Source of the DNA: an uncultured Bacteroidales bacterium
GTDB taxonomy: Bacteria > Bacteroidota > Bacteroidia > Bacteroidales > UBA1715
Direction of reading: 5' to 3'
DNA length: 64,000 nt
NCBI GenBank assembly: GCA_937892155.1
Contig: CALAUG010000040.1
Span: 1-64,000 of the forward strand
Below, in pieces: positions 1 to 10,200 of the stretch. Position 1 is the first letter of the stretch. Every line of letters begins with the position of its first letter. Both the position numbers and the translations under genes were made by a program. The notes under the pieces were generated by a model, which searched no databases, was not told the DNA's origin, and saw only the letters and a list, made by a program, of their open reading frames with translations.

Positions 1-615
1 CCAAAAGAAATAAAAGAAGAACTCGTTGAATTTTGTAAGAAACTTACTCTTAACGGTTCAACTGCTGATTTCATAACAAAATTTTATGAATTGAGAAATC
101 CAAATCCTGATTTGACATATGGTTTCAATTTTGATTTTGCATACGCAGGTTTTGATTTAGGTTTAGCGTTCCAAGGCGTATATGGAAACGATATCTATAA
201 TTCAACAAGATTGTATCTTGATGGTGGAGTGTTAGGTTCTAACGTTTCTACTAGAAGATTGGATGCATATTCAGCTGAAAACACTGGTTCTTCGGAACCA
301 ACCGATGGAGCAAAATGGTATGGTGAAACATGGCAATTATCTTCTGCTTTCATAGAAGATGGTTCATATTTCCGTTTGAAAAATGTTACTTTAGGTTATA
401 CATTGCCAGAAAACATTATTTCAAAAATTAAATTGAAAAACTTACGTTTCTATGTACAAGCTCAGAACTTGTTGACGTTTACGAAATATTCTGGGTTTGA
501 TCCTGAAATCGGTGTAAACCAATCAATGAGTTGGGAAGGTCCAGAATTGGGCGTTGACCGTGGTACATATCCACAAGCTCGTTCATTTGTTTTCGGTGTT
601 AATCTAGGATTTTAA
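1..615 (+). CDS. SusC-like TonB-dependent outer-membrane transporter, C-terminal fragment
   Basis: The reading frame is open from the first base, so this is the 3' end of a larger gene. The visible part has the SusC signature NPNPDLTYGFNFDF, later LGYTLP and RFYVQAQNLLTFTKYSGFDPE, and ends in a beta-strand with a terminal Phe (FGVNLGF), typical of an outer-membrane barrel. SusC proteins import glycans across the outer membrane using TonB energy, with a SusD lid; SusD follows 18 bases on. The first 30 residues (positions 1-90, charged and helical-looking) do not resemble the Asp-rich loop normally found just before the NPxPDLTYG motif. Family assignment is secure, the substrate unknown. Confidence 0.9.
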   Translation, partial: PKEIKEELVEFCKKLTLNGSTADFITKFYELRNPNPDLTYGFNFDFAYAGFDLGLAFQGVYGNDIYNSTRLYLDGGVLGSNVSTRRLDAYSAENTGSSEPTDGAKWYGETWQLSSAFIEDGSYFRLKNVTLGYTLPENIISKIKLKNLRFYVQAQNLLTFTKYSGFDPEIGVNQSMSWEGPELGVDRGTYPQARSFVFGVNLGF

Positions 616-633
616 TCAAAGGAGGAGATTAGT

Positions 634-2346
634 ATGAAAAAGAATTTAATAATAGTTGCATTGGTAGCATTAGGATTTTGTTCTTGTACCGAGGATTTTA
701 TCACAAAGGATCCGCTTGGGGTTGCAAGTAGTGCTACGTATTATAAAAATGTAGATCAATGCCAGTTAGCTGTAAATGCAGTCTATGATCCGCTTGGGTG
801 GTTCAATTTGCATGATGAGTATTTGTGGAAAATTGGTGATATTTGTTCAGATGATTGTGAACGTGGTGGTGGTAATGATAAAGCCAACTACACTATGGGT
901 GATGACTGGGATAAAGGTGGACAACTTAGTGTATTCCAGGCTTCTGATAGAAGTACAATCATGACAGGAATTTGGGAAGCATCCTATATTGCTATTGCTC
1001 GTGCAAATGCAATGTTGGCAGGTACTGAAGAGGTAAAAGACGAAAAGGACTTTAAAGTAATGAGAGGTGAAGTTCGTTTCTTACGTGCTTGGTATTATTT
1101 CCAATTAACAAAAGTATTTGGTCCAGTTGTTTTACTTAAAGAAACTGTTTCTGTTGCAGATGCAGAGAATTTGGGTAATAGAGCCTCTGATGATCCAGAT
1201 GGTTTTAAACAAGTAAAAGCTCAATATGATTTCATTATCGATGAGTTGGAAGCAATAAAGGATGATTTGCCAGTGACAGCTTCTGAATTTGGAAAGGTGA
1301 CGAATGGGGCAGCAAGAGCTTTCTTGGCAAAGGCTTATTTGTATCGTGCTAATACGTGTGGTACCAATGATATGGAGAACGCATACCAGACTGCTTACAA
1401 ATTGTATTCTGAAGGTACCTATCAATTGGAGGAACACTATCAAAATGTATTCGATATCTATAGTGAGGCATACGAAAGGAGTAAAGAAGTTATTTTCTCC
1501 GTTCAACACATGGAAGGTTCTGTATACGGACGTGATAGTGAAGGCTCAATTATGCCACTGTATATGGCACCTCGTTACTATTATGATCCTTCAGAAAGTG
1601 CTTCTGTGCGAGAAGATGGACTTGGATATGGTTTCGCAATTCCAACGCAGGATTTGATGAATGAATTTGAAGATGGAGACCCTCGCGCTACAATGGTAGT
1701 TGCTTCTCCATACAAAAATTCGGATGTAACAAGTACAATTTCACGTTTGAATTTGGATACAAAAGCATGGTGTAGCCCTGCAAATATTGAAGGTGGCGAA
1801 GGTTGGTATGAAATCGGCGCAACTGATTGGACAACAGGATACTACAATATGAAGAAAAGTTGCTCTTCTCCAAGAATCATGGGTAGCTTGAATCCTCAAT
1901 GTGTCGGCAAGGACAATGTTTTAATACGTTTAGCTGATGTAATGTTGATTGCTGCAGAAGCTGGTGTTCAAAGTGGTCATGTTACTGAAGCTACGGATTT
2001 GCTGAATGCTTTACGTACACGTGCAAACAATAGTGCAAGAACAATTGATTACACAGCTGACGGCTCTACGGAAGCATGTTATACATATACTCCATCAACT
2101 GCACTGCCAATGTTGGCAACTGCAGATTTGGATGCTGTAAAACATGAAAGACGTGTAGAAATGTACGGTGAGGGTGAGCGTTATTGGGATTTAGTTCGTT
2201 GGGATGAAACTTATAAATTTAGAACAAAAGATATTGTAGGTTATGAATTTAAATATGACCCTAAAACATTAGGTCGTTGGCCAATACCTCAGGCAGAAAT
2301 CATTCTTCATGCGGGTGGAAATTTGAAACAAAATCCTGAGTATTAA
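634..2346 (+). CDS. SusD/RagB-family glycan-binding lipoprotein
   Basis: A 570-residue protein with a lipoprotein signal (hydrophobic core, then GFCSC with the modified Cys near residue 18). It has the SusD helical scaffold: an early LGVASSATYYKN segment, the RGEVRFLRAWYYFQLTKVFGPVVL helix region, LIRLADVMLIAAEA, and a C-terminal RRVEMYGEGERYWDLVRW motif. SusD proteins bind glycans on the cell surface and close over the SusC barrel. The ATG follows a purine-rich AAGGAGGAG about nine bases upstream. It lies directly downstream of SusC and upstream of a third lipoprotein, as in a polysaccharide utilisation locus. Length is normal for the family. Confidence 0.95.
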   Translation: MKKNLIIVALVALGFCSCTEDFITKDPLGVASSATYYKNVDQCQLAVNAVYDPLGWFNLHDEYLWKIGDICSDDCERGGGNDKANYTMGDDWDKGGQLSVFQASDRSTIMTGIWEASYIAIARANAMLAGTEEVKDEKDFKVMRGEVRFLRAWYYFQLTKVFGPVVLLKETVSVADAENLGNRASDDPDGFKQVKAQYDFIIDELEAIKDDLPVTASEFGKVTNGAARAFLAKAYLYRANTCGTNDMENAYQTAYKLYSEGTYQLEEHYQNVFDIYSEAYERSKEVIFSVQHMEGSVYGRDSEGSIMPLYMAPRYYYDPSESASVREDGLGYGFAIPTQDLMNEFEDGDPRATMVVASPYKNSDVTSTISRLNLDTKAWCSPANIEGGEGWYEIGATDWTTGYYNMKKSCSSPRIMGSLNPQCVGKDNVLIRLADVMLIAAEAGVQSGHVTEATDLLNALRTRANNSARTIDYTADGSTEACYTYTPSTALPMLATADLDAVKHERRVEMYGEGERYWDLVRWDETYKFRTKDIVGYEFKYDPKTLGRWPIPQAEIILHAGGNLKQNPEY

Positions 2347-2371
2347 TATTAAGTAAGAGGAGTATAAAATT

Positions 2372-3316
2372 ATGAAAAGATATTCTTTAATATTTATTGC
2401 ATTGTTGTTCGGTGTTTCAGCGTGCAAGGATAAAGTTGAGGAGCCAGAATCAGCAGATTTTTCGTGGTATCTATCTTCAGATTATTTGGCAAATCAAATA
2501 GATTTGTCTAAAGCAAATGCGAACCCAGATACGGTGAGATTGAGTGATCAATTGTATTTTGTGGCTTCATCGGCAGATGCTAATTCCTATGTGGTGTGGA
2601 CTGGAGAACCAGGATGTAAATTCGAAGAAAGAAATTTAGCAGATTCTTTGATAAAGGATACAAATAATCACGTTGCCGATAAAGCAAAAGGTCTTGCCTT
2701 GGCTACAACAGACCCGAAGGGACGTAAAATTGCAACGTATACTTATAAGGCAATTTCAGAAGTAGGTAATCCTTATATGGTATATTGTACGGCAAGAAAC
2801 TACGATTATAAATCAGGTGAATATTCAGAAGTTACATCAAAAGGATTTCCTATTGTTGTAATTGATGATCAGGTTGATTTGTGGGGCTCTGATCCTTATA
2901 TATCGAATGCTACAGATTATCGTATCATTTGTAAGGCTTGGGGTAAATCTGGTTCAAAATACAAAATGATTAGCTCGGGTGCAGGTAAAGGTTATGAAGT
3001 GATTTATGAGGATCCAAAAGCTGGCATAGAACCTGGACTTGTAATGACATTCTCTAAATCAAGTGGTGTAGAGAATTTGGATTCTTGTCAATTGGTATTT
3101 AAGGCTAATAACTGTATTCCTATTTTCCCAGAAGGTGCAACATGGTCTTACAATACAGCAGGTGCAATCGCATTGTATTACTGGTCAGTTAATTTGACTG
3201 GAAGCGAAGAAAATCCTGTTAAATTGACTTTGAAATCTCAAAGTGCTGCAGCAGATGCTAAATCTGGTGATCCATTGACTAAGGATTATTGGATTAGTGC
3301 AAAATTGGTTGACTAA
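2372..3316 (+). CDS. SusCD-linked surface lipoprotein of unknown family
   Basis: A 314-residue protein starting with a lipoprotein signal (MKRYSLIFIALLFGVSAC; Cys at residue 18). The rest is beta-rich with no catalytic motif I recognise; a PKD or Ig-like fold around residues 60-150 (segments like TYTYKAISEVG and YMVYCTARNYD) is plausible. Its place 25 bases after susD and just before a terminator makes it the last gene of the SusCD operon. Such third genes often encode extra surface glycan-binding proteins (SusE/F-like in role), which is my inference. The ATG has an upstream AAGAGGAG. Confidence 0.8.
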   Translation: MKRYSLIFIALLFGVSACKDKVEEPESADFSWYLSSDYLANQIDLSKANANPDTVRLSDQLYFVASSADANSYVVWTGEPGCKFEERNLADSLIKDTNNHVADKAKGLALATTDPKGRKIATYTYKAISEVGNPYMVYCTARNYDYKSGEYSEVTSKGFPIVVIDDQVDLWGSDPYISNATDYRIICKAWGKSGSKYKMISSGAGKGYEVIYEDPKAGIEPGLVMTFSKSSGVENLDSCQLVFKANNCIPIFPEGATWSYNTAGAIALYYWSVNLTGSEENPVKLTLKSQSAAADAKSGDPLTKDYWISAKLVD

Positions 3317-3330
3317 TATTTAATTTGATA

Positions 3331-3367
3331 AAAAAGCACCTATTTGAAAAAGTAGGTGCTTTTTTTA
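3331..3367 (+). terminator. Rho-independent terminator of the SusCD operon
   Basis: Perfect inverted repeat AAAAAGCACCTA / TAGGTGCTTTTT around a 10-base loop, followed by a T run. It starts 14 bases after the lipoprotein stop codon and ends 18 bases before the start of the next gene. Confidence 0.9.
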
Positions 3368-3385
3368 TGCCTTGTTGTCAAGTGT

Positions 3386-4093
3386 ATGGAAGAAAAAAAA
3401 ACAAAGAAGGAAAATACATTATTAAGTATATTATTTAATATAGTAATACCAGTAATCGTAATGACAAAAATGAACGGTACAGAGGGCGCTTTGGCTCTTG
3501 GACCTAAAATAAGCTTGGTGGTAGCATTGTCATTCCCGTTAGTGTATGGTATTGTTTCTTTTTTTAGAACTAAACAGGTAAACTTTATCTCTGTGTTGGG
3601 TTTTGTAAGCGTCTTGTTGACTGGCGTGTTCGGATTGCTGGAACTTAACCCTCTTATGCTGGCAATAAAAGAAGCATCCGTTCCGCTCATTATAGCGGTA
3701 ATTGTTTTTGTGTCAATAAAAATGAATAAGAACCTAGTGTCAAGTTTGTTTTTTAATGAAGATATTGTAGATATGAAACGTGTTTACGCGGTACTTGATG
3801 AAAAGCAAAAAAGAGAAGATTTCGAGGACATGTATAAAAAATCATCATATTGGGTGGTTGCGTCATTTTTGTTGTCGTCTGTTTTAAATTTCACTTTGGC
3901 CCGAATTATATTGCAAAGTCAACCGGGAACTGAAGAATATACTGCAGAAATTGGAAAATTGACAGGATTAAGTTTCCCTATTATTGCAGTTCCATGTACT
4001 ATTATTTTAGTAATAGTTATGTTTTATATTTTCAAGCAGATTACGAAAATGACAGGGATACCAATGGATGAAATTATTAAAACTGAGAAGTAA
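3386..4093 (+). CDS. VC0807-family integral membrane protein
   Basis: A 235-residue protein with about six hydrophobic segments. The N-terminal half (SILFNIVIPVIVM, LGPKISLVVALSFPLVYGI, VNFISVLGFVSVLLTGVFGLL) matches my memory of the VC0807 family of septation-protein-A-like membrane proteins; no function is established. A GTG 30 bases further up is in frame but falls inside the preceding terminator, so I take the ATG at 3386 (MEEKKTKKE). There is little room for a separate promoter, so expression may depend on read-through of the terminator or on a promoter inside the upstream gene. Confidence 0.75.
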   Translation: MEEKKTKKENTLLSILFNIVIPVIVMTKMNGTEGALALGPKISLVVALSFPLVYGIVSFFRTKQVNFISVLGFVSVLLTGVFGLLELNPLMLAIKEASVPLIIAVIVFVSIKMNKNLVSSLFFNEDIVDMKRVYAVLDEKQKREDFEDMYKKSSYWVVASFLLSSVLNFTLARIILQSQPGTEEYTAEIGKLTGLSFPIIAVPCTIILVIVMFYIFKQITKMTGIPMDEIIKTEK

Positions 4094-4193
4094 CTATTCA
4101 TACGTGACTCTTCGTTAAATCCTAAGAGAGTGCATTTCAATTACACTCAGTTTGTTTACGTATTTTTCCCTCTAAAAAAAGTTGGTAATAACA

Positions 4194-4223
4194 TTTGGTG
4201 AATGTATTTTTTTTATAATTTTG
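4194..4223 (+). promoter_or_regulatory. Bacteroidetes promoter for the OmpA-family gene
   Basis: -33 element TTTG at 4194-4197 and -7 element TAATTTTG at 4216-4223, separated by 18 bases. These match the Bacteroidetes primary sigma factor consensus (TTTG, 19-21 bases, TAnnTTTG). The predicted start of transcription is about 19 bases before the ATG. Confidence 0.8.
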
Positions 4224-4246
4224 CGCCGTTATTTAAATAAGTGATT

Positions 4247-5854
4247 ATGAAAAGATTAAAGTCTTTAGTTGTAGTAGCATTATTAAGTGTTACGGTAGGG
4301 TATGCTCAGGAGGCTTGCTCTGTAAGTCAAGATGCAAAAGAGCCTACAAAATTTGACCAGTGGTTTTCTCAAGGTTGGGGAATGAATGCTAACATGGGCG
4401 CAAATTTATTCTTCGGTGATGTTTCTGAAACTCCTTTTTCAGACATTCGTGCAATGGTAAATATTGGTCTTCAAAAACAATTAACTCCATATTTGTATTG
4501 GAGATTTGATGTAGCCTATGGAAATTTAGCAGGAACGAAGGATGAATACGAGAGTGGTGCTGCTGCCAATTTGATGTTCAAAAACAAATACACGGAATAT
4601 AACACAACATTGAAGTTGGATTTGTTTGGATTTAATGACAATTTGCGTTCAAAGAAACTAGCTCCTTACATTTATGCTGGTGTTGGTTTGATTAATTTTA
4701 GAAGTCGTTTGTCCGATTCTGAAAATGGTGCAACAAAAGGTTCTTTTGGTTATAAAGGTTGGACTGCAACTTCTGCAACTCACGAAATTGAAGTTCCAGT
4801 TGGTTTAGGATTGGAGTGGAAGGTTAACCAAGCATTATCTTTTACGTTGGATGGATCTATGACATTGATAAAATCGGATAAGGTAGATGCTTGTGTATCT
4901 AACACAAATGACAAATTCTTAAGAGATATGTTTAGCACAGTATCTTTAGGTTTTGTATATAAATTCGGTTATAGAGACTGTGATAAAGATGGCGTTGTAA
5001 ATAGCAAAGACAAATGTCCAGACACTCCTTATGGAATTGCAGTTGATGAAAATGGTTGTGCATTCGATACAGATCATGATGGTATCGCTGATTTTGAGGA
5101 TAAGTGTCCAAAAGAAGCAGGTTTAGCAGAATTTAATGGCTGTCCAGATTCAGATGGTGATGGTGTGGCAGATTGTGATGACAAATGTCCTAATGAAGCA
5201 GGTCTAGCAGAATTCAATGGCTGTCCAGATTCAGATGGTGATGGCATTCCTGACACTGAAGATGAATGTCCAAATGAAGCTGGTTTAGCAGAATTCAATG
5301 GCTGCCCAGATTCAGACGGTGATGGCATTCCTGATAAGGATGATCCATGTCCTAATGCTGCAGGTTCAAAAGAATTCAATGGCTGTCCAGATACTGATGG
5401 CGATGGTATAGCTGATAATGAAGATGTTTGTCCTGAAGTTGCTGGTATAAAAGCAAATAATGGTTGCCCAGAAATTAAGAAAGAGGTGTTGAAAGTATTC
5501 GAACAAGCATTACAAGGTATTCAGTTTGAAACTGGTAAAGATGTGATTAAGAAATCTTCATATACTATTCTTGACAATGTTGTGAAAGTAATGAAAGATA
5601 ATCCAACATACAATTTGGATATCAACGGTCACACGGATAACGTAGGTGATCCTGCAAAGAACCAAACATTATCTGAAAATCGTGCTGCTGCAGTACTTAA
5701 ATATTTGTCAGATAAAGGTGTTGAAAGTTCACGCATGAAAGCTCAAGGATTCGGTGATACTAAACCAATAGCTGATAATAAAACTGCAAAAGGTCGTGAA
5801 CAAAACCGTCGTGTGGAATTCAAAGTAAATTTCAAGAAGGCTGTAGTGGAATAA
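4247..5854 (+). CDS. OmpA-family outer-membrane protein with thrombospondin type 3 repeats
   Basis: About 535 residues. After a signal peptide (cleavage near VGYAQ) comes an eight-stranded-barrel-like N-terminal domain (to about residue 240), then six calcium-binding type 3 repeats with DxDGDGxxDxxD loops, then a C-terminal OmpA peptidoglycan-binding domain (IQFETGKDVIKKSS, NGHTDNVGD, LSENRAAAVLKYL, GREQNRRVEF). It probably links the outer membrane to peptidoglycan and is likely abundant. The type 3 repeats are encoded by near-identical 81-base units (about 5100-5390). An in-frame GTG six bases upstream is possible, but the ATG fits the signal peptide. It has its own promoter and a strong terminator. 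Confidence 0.92.
   Translation: MKRLKSLVVVALLSVTVGYAQEACSVSQDAKEPTKFDQWFSQGWGMNANMGANLFFGDVSETPFSDIRAMVNIGLQKQLTPYLYWRFDVAYGNLAGTKDEYESGAAANLMFKNKYTEYNTTLKLDLFGFNDNLRSKKLAPYIYAGVGLINFRSRLSDSENGATKGSFGYKGWTATSATHEIEVPVGLGLEWKVNQALSFTLDGSMTLIKSDKVDACVSNTNDKFLRDMFSTVSLGFVYKFGYRDCDKDGVVNSKDKCPDTPYGIAVDENGCAFDTDHDGIADFEDKCPKEAGLAEFNGCPDSDGDGVADCDDKCPNEAGLAEFNGCPDSDGDGIPDTEDECPNEAGLAEFNGCPDSDGDGIPDKDDPCPNAAGSKEFNGCPDTDGDGIADNEDVCPEVAGIKANNGCPEIKKEVLKVFEQALQGIQFETGKDVIKKSSYTILDNVVKVMKDNPTYNLDINGHTDNVGDPAKNQTLSENRAAAVLKYLSDKGVESSRMKAQGFGDTKPIADNKTAKGREQNRRVEFKVNFKKAVVE
5096..5394 (+). repeat. 81-bp tandem repeats encoding calcium-binding loops
   Basis: Three to four consecutive units of 27 codons, each reading roughly CPNEAGLAEFNGCPDSDGDG followed by a variable (I/V)(P/A)D segment. 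The DNA is nearly identical between units (for example gaattcaatggctgtccaga), so unit number could change by recombination. Confidence 0.85.
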
Positions 5855-5872
5855 AATCCAGTTCTATATAGG

Positions 5873-5908
5873 AAAAGAAGGGAACCTATTGGTTCCCTTC
5901 TTTTTTTT
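5873..5908 (+). terminator. Rho-independent terminator after the OmpA-family gene
   Basis: Perfect 10-bp stem GAAGGGAACC / GGTTCCCTTC with a 4-base loop and eight T residues. It lies between two convergent genes. Confidence 0.92.
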
Positions 5909-5978
5909 AGTGTATTAGCAACAAAATTTCTTTTATACAAATAAAACGACTGCTTGACTAGATGCTGTTTTTATTCGA

Positions 5979-6914
5979 TTAGAACAGCTTATTTCTTTTT
6001 ACAAGATAATTTGTCAGGATTTGATTAAAACCTTGTTTAATGTCCGCCTTAATGTAATCTATTTGGAATTTATTACACGTGAGTTCAAGGTCTTTATTAA
6101 TTTTTTGTAACGTTTGAAAATAATCTTTTCGTATTTCGTTGGGATTAATCTTTATGGATTCTCCTGTTTCCATATCGATGAGTTCTGTTGGTCTGTTTTC
6201 CAAATCAAATGCTTCTTCTACCCGCGGATCTGTAACGTGGAAAAGAATTATTTCGTTTTTATTGTATTTAATGTGTTGAAGTGCATCAAAAAGTTTGTCA
6301 TACGAAGCATTTTGAAAAAAATCGCTGAAAATAATTACCAAAGAACGTTTATGTATGGTTTCTGCAATTTTCTCTAATGTTTCTGTTAACGATGTCCTCT
6401 GATTAAAAGATGCGTTGGTCGTACTGGCTTGAAGACATTTATTCAGTTCGGAATATAACATTTGTGCATGTGTGTTCGATAATTTTGCCGGAGTATGTAC
6501 GGAAATATTGTCGGAAAATAATGTTAATCCAACGGCATCGCGCTGCTTGCGGAGAAGATGTATGAGTGCGGCTGCCGAGTATAAAGAAAAAGCCAGTTTG
6601 TTCTGTATTGAATGCTCCTTGAAAGGAAATAACATGGAAGAGGACGTATCAATAACGATTTGACATCGAAGATTGGTCTCTTCTTCGTATTGTTTGCAAA
6701 ACAATTTGTCTGTCTTAGCAAATAATTTCCAATCTATGTTTTTGGTTGATTCTCCGTCATTATACGGTCTGTGTTCCGCAAATTCTACGGAAAAACCATG
6801 GAATGGGCTTCTATGAAGTCCTGTTAAAAATCCTTCAACAATTTGACGCGCCAATAGCTCAAAATTGTCAAAGGATTGCATTAATTCTATGGATTGTAAA
6901 TTAATTGGTTCCAT
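5979..6914 (-). CDS. DUF58-family protein (vWA-like, MoxR-associated type)
   Basis: 311 residues, soluble. The DUF58 core is clear: FHGFSVEFAEHRPYNDGESTKNIDWKLFAKTDKLFCKQYEEE, followed by a von Willebrand A-like fold with a MIDAS-type DTSSS motif (IVIDTSSSM, about residue 90) and LVIIFSDFF. DUF58 proteins usually neighbour MoxR ATPases and are thought to act as chaperone partners or in envelope stress; no MoxR gene is next to this one. It is the last gene of a same-strand run dnaE-trxA-DUF58, 37 bases after trxA. Confidence 0.88.
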   Translation of the reverse strand: MEPINLQSIELMQSFDNFELLARQIVEGFLTGLHRSPFHGFSVEFAEHRPYNDGESTKNIDWKLFAKTDKLFCKQYEEETNLRCQIVIDTSSSMLFPFKEHSIQNKLAFSLYSAAALIHLLRKQRDAVGLTLFSDNISVHTPAKLSNTHAQMLYSELNKCLQASTTNASFNQRTSLTETLEKIAETIHKRSLVIIFSDFFQNASYDKLFDALQHIKYNKNEIILFHVTDPRVEEAFDLENRPTELIDMETGESIKINPNEIRKDYFQTLQKINKDLELTCNKFQIDYIKADIKQGFNQILTNYLVKRNKLF

Positions 6915-6951
6915 AGGATTGGCAAATCAAAATGCACTACGCATCTTGATC

Positions 6952-7266
6952 TTAGCAGTTTGCATCAATTTTTTCTTTGATTTTTTCCGTTGGGACAGCA
7001 CCAACTAATTTGTCTACAACTTCTTTGTTACGAATGAACAATAATGTTGGGATGTTGCGAACTGCAAATTTTGAAGTTATAGTTGTGTTTTCTTCAACGT
7101 CGCATTTGCCGATGATAACCTTGTTAGCATATTCTTCTGCCAATTCTTCAACGATTGGAGAAATTTTTTTGCAAGGTCCACACCATTCTGCCCAAAAGTC
7201 AATAACAACTAATTTTTCTGTGTCAACTACTTGATCGTAGTTCTCATCTGTAATTTGAAGTGCCAT
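6952..7266 (-). CDS. trxA: Thioredoxin
   Basis: 104 residues, the usual size. It has the active-site WCGPCK (FWAEWCGPCKKISPI) and the cis-Pro loop VRNIPTLLFI. There is no signal peptide, so it is cytoplasmic and reduces protein disulfides. It starts 6 bases after the dnaE stop codon, so the two are almost certainly co-transcribed. Confidence 0.95.
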   Translation of the reverse strand: MALQITDENYDQVVDTEKLVVIDFWAEWCGPCKKISPIVEELAEEYANKVIIGKCDVEENTTITSKFAVRNIPTLLFIRNKEVVDKLVGAVPTEKIKEKIDANC

Positions 7267-7272
7267 AATATT

Positions 7273-10200
7273 TTAATTTAATCTAATTTCAATAGGATAA
7301 TTTTGCATATCAATGAAGAAATTGTCTTCTAATTGTATCTTGAATGTTTTCGACGTCAGTTGTGTGTAAAAGTCATCATTCTTAACAAGGAAAGAGATAT
7401 TTACTCCTTCTTTGTCTGGATAAATCCATTTATCCAACGTTTGTATCAGTTCGTTTGTAATATCTTGAACATTAACTTTTAATACAACTTCTTTGATGTC
7501 GTTAAGCATATCGGAAGCGGATATAACATCTTGTATATAAAATCTATAGGATTTTGTCTCATTGCCATTCTCATCTTTCTTTTTGACTTCTCTCATGGAG
7601 CCGACAATGACAATAACTTCTTTTTCCTTTAAATTGTGCTTGTAATATGGATACCGATTTTCTCTCTTGTACTTATTTTTTGCTTGTTCCTGACCATTGC
7701 TTGGCGTATCACCAAAGGTCACAAATTCGTAAGAGCTTGTATAGTCGCTAATCGTGAATTTTGCCATTTCAGCACCGGATTTTATAGTGCTTAGTGAAAC
7801 TTTGTCAACAACTCCCACAATTCTGATTTCTTTGTTTATCAGGCTGCTATGTTCGGTTGGAATGTTGTCGATGTCACTTAATTGCAGTTTCCCAAATCCT
7901 TTCATCAAGAATTTGTATTTATCCAAGGGATGTGAGGACAAATAGATACCAATTAATTCTCTCTCTTTGTCCAGTAAATACAGCGGATTAAGCTTTCGAA
8001 CTTTGGGAATAGGAGGGTGACCTACATCAACTTCCTCGTCACCAAATAGTGACATCATTGATGAATCTGTTTTTTTTGCGAGAGAAGATGAAAAGTTTGC
8101 CAAGGTATCGGCAAATGTTTTTTCTCCCATAGAAGAGCTGACGTACACATCGCGGCTGAGTTCAAAACAGTCAAGTCCACCACTATATGCAAGGAATTCA
8201 AGGTTTTTGCTGGAAAGAGGTACACGCTTAACGAAATCAAAAATATCTTTGAATTTCCCGTTTTTCTCTCTTTCATCAATGATAGCTTGTGAAGTATTTT
8301 CACCGAAACCTTTAATTGCTTTTAATCCGAAATGTATGTCTCCTTTCTCGTTTACGCTGAAAGTAAGCTCACTATCGTTTACGCTTGGACATAACACGCT
8401 CAGACCAAGAGATTTTGCTTCTGTCATGAATTTTGCGACATCGGCAGGTGTTCCCATGGAGTTGGTAAGAAGCGCGGCCATATATTCAGCAGGGTAGTGT
8501 GCCTTTAAATATGCTGTTTGGTACGAGACCCAAGCATAGCAAGCTGCGTGAGATTTGTTGAATGCGTACGAAGCAAATTTTTTCCATTCTTCCCAAATGT
8601 GTTTGAGAATTTCTGTCACTTGTTCTTCGGAAAGGTTTGGATTCTCTTTGCATTGTTTGGCAACTCCTTGTTTCATAAACTTCCCGAACAACTCTTCCAT
8701 TTTCGCAATTTGTTTCTTACCCATTGCCTTACGAAGTGTATCAGATTCACCTCTTGTAAAATCTGCAATTTCGCGGGAAAGAAGCATGACTTGCTCCTGA
8801 TATACAGTAATTCCGTAGGTATCCTTCAGATATTTTTCCATACAAGGAAGATCATATTTGATTTCTTCCTTGCCTTGTTTTCTTTTTATAAATGAAGGAA
8901 TGTTATCCATTGGTCCTGGGCGATACAATGCGTTCATGGCAATTAGGTCGCCAATTACGCTTGGTTGTAGTTCCTTAAGGTATTTTTGCATGCCAGGAGA
9001 TTCAAATTGGAAAACTCCAACCGTTAATCCAGCGCAATATAGTTTATAGGTTTGTTCGTCGTCAATTGGAATATGGTCAATGTCGATTACTTCTCCAGTA
9101 TGTCTCTTTATATTTTTGAGTGCTTCTTTTATAATTGAAAGAGTTTTTAACCCCAAAAAGTCCATTTTTATTAAACCAACGGACTCTATAACGTGGCCGT
9201 CGTACTGGGTGACTATGATGTCCTCTTTTGTGTCTTTGTCTTTGATAGTGCAGACTGGAGCAAATTTTGTGAGGTCGTCGGCACCAATAATGACGCCACA
9301 AGCATGAATACCGGTCTGCCTGTTCGTGTCTTCCAGTTCTTCCGCATACGTCAACATGGAGGAAATATTTTTATCTTCTCCGTTCAGCATCGATTGTAGT
9401 TCTGGTATGTATTTATAGCAGTTCTTTAGGTTGACTTTCGGCATTTTGTTTGGCTTTTCTTTCAGATTGTCAACCTTCATAACCATATCTTCATCAAATC
9501 CTCGGTCTGGTATGAGTGCTTTGATTTCGCTAACTGTTGCTAATGGAATTTTTTGAACGCGGCTGACATCTGCAATGGATGATTTGGATGCCATTGTGCC
9601 GTATGTTATGATGTGTGCAACTTTTTCCTTACCGTATTTTTTTGTAACCCAATCCAATACTTTCCCACGTCCTTCATCATCAAAGTCAACATCAATATCG
9701 GGAAGTGAAATACGGTCTGGGTTTAAGAAACGCTCGAACAGCAAATCGTATTTGAGAGGATCGAGGTCGGTAATATGTAAGCAGTAAGCGACAACGGAAC
9801 CGGCGGCAGAACCACGGCCAGGACCAACGGCAACGCCAAGTTCTTCACGAGCACCACGTATGTAATCTTGAACGATGAGGAAATAGCCAGGGAAACCCAT
9901 GGTTTTCATTACGTGCAATTCAAATATGATACGCTCTTTTTGCTCTTCCGTTAAAGTCTCACCGTAGCGTTTTTTTGCTCCATCCCATGCAAGTTTTGCA
10001 AGATAGTCGGCTTCAAGTTTTATACGATAGAGTTTCTCGTAACCACCAAGTTTTTTTATTTTCTTTTCTGCTTCTTCTTGACTCAAAACAACTTCACCTT
10101 TTTCATTGCGGGTAAATTCGTTGAATAAATCTTCTTCTGTGAATTTTGTTTTATATAACTCAACGGTTCCAAAGTCTTTTGGAATGTCGAACATCGGCAT

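Noticed and set aside
5074..5379. Minus-strand frame opposite the type 3 repeats
   Set aside because: It is a repetitive antisense shadow of the OmpA-type coding repeats.
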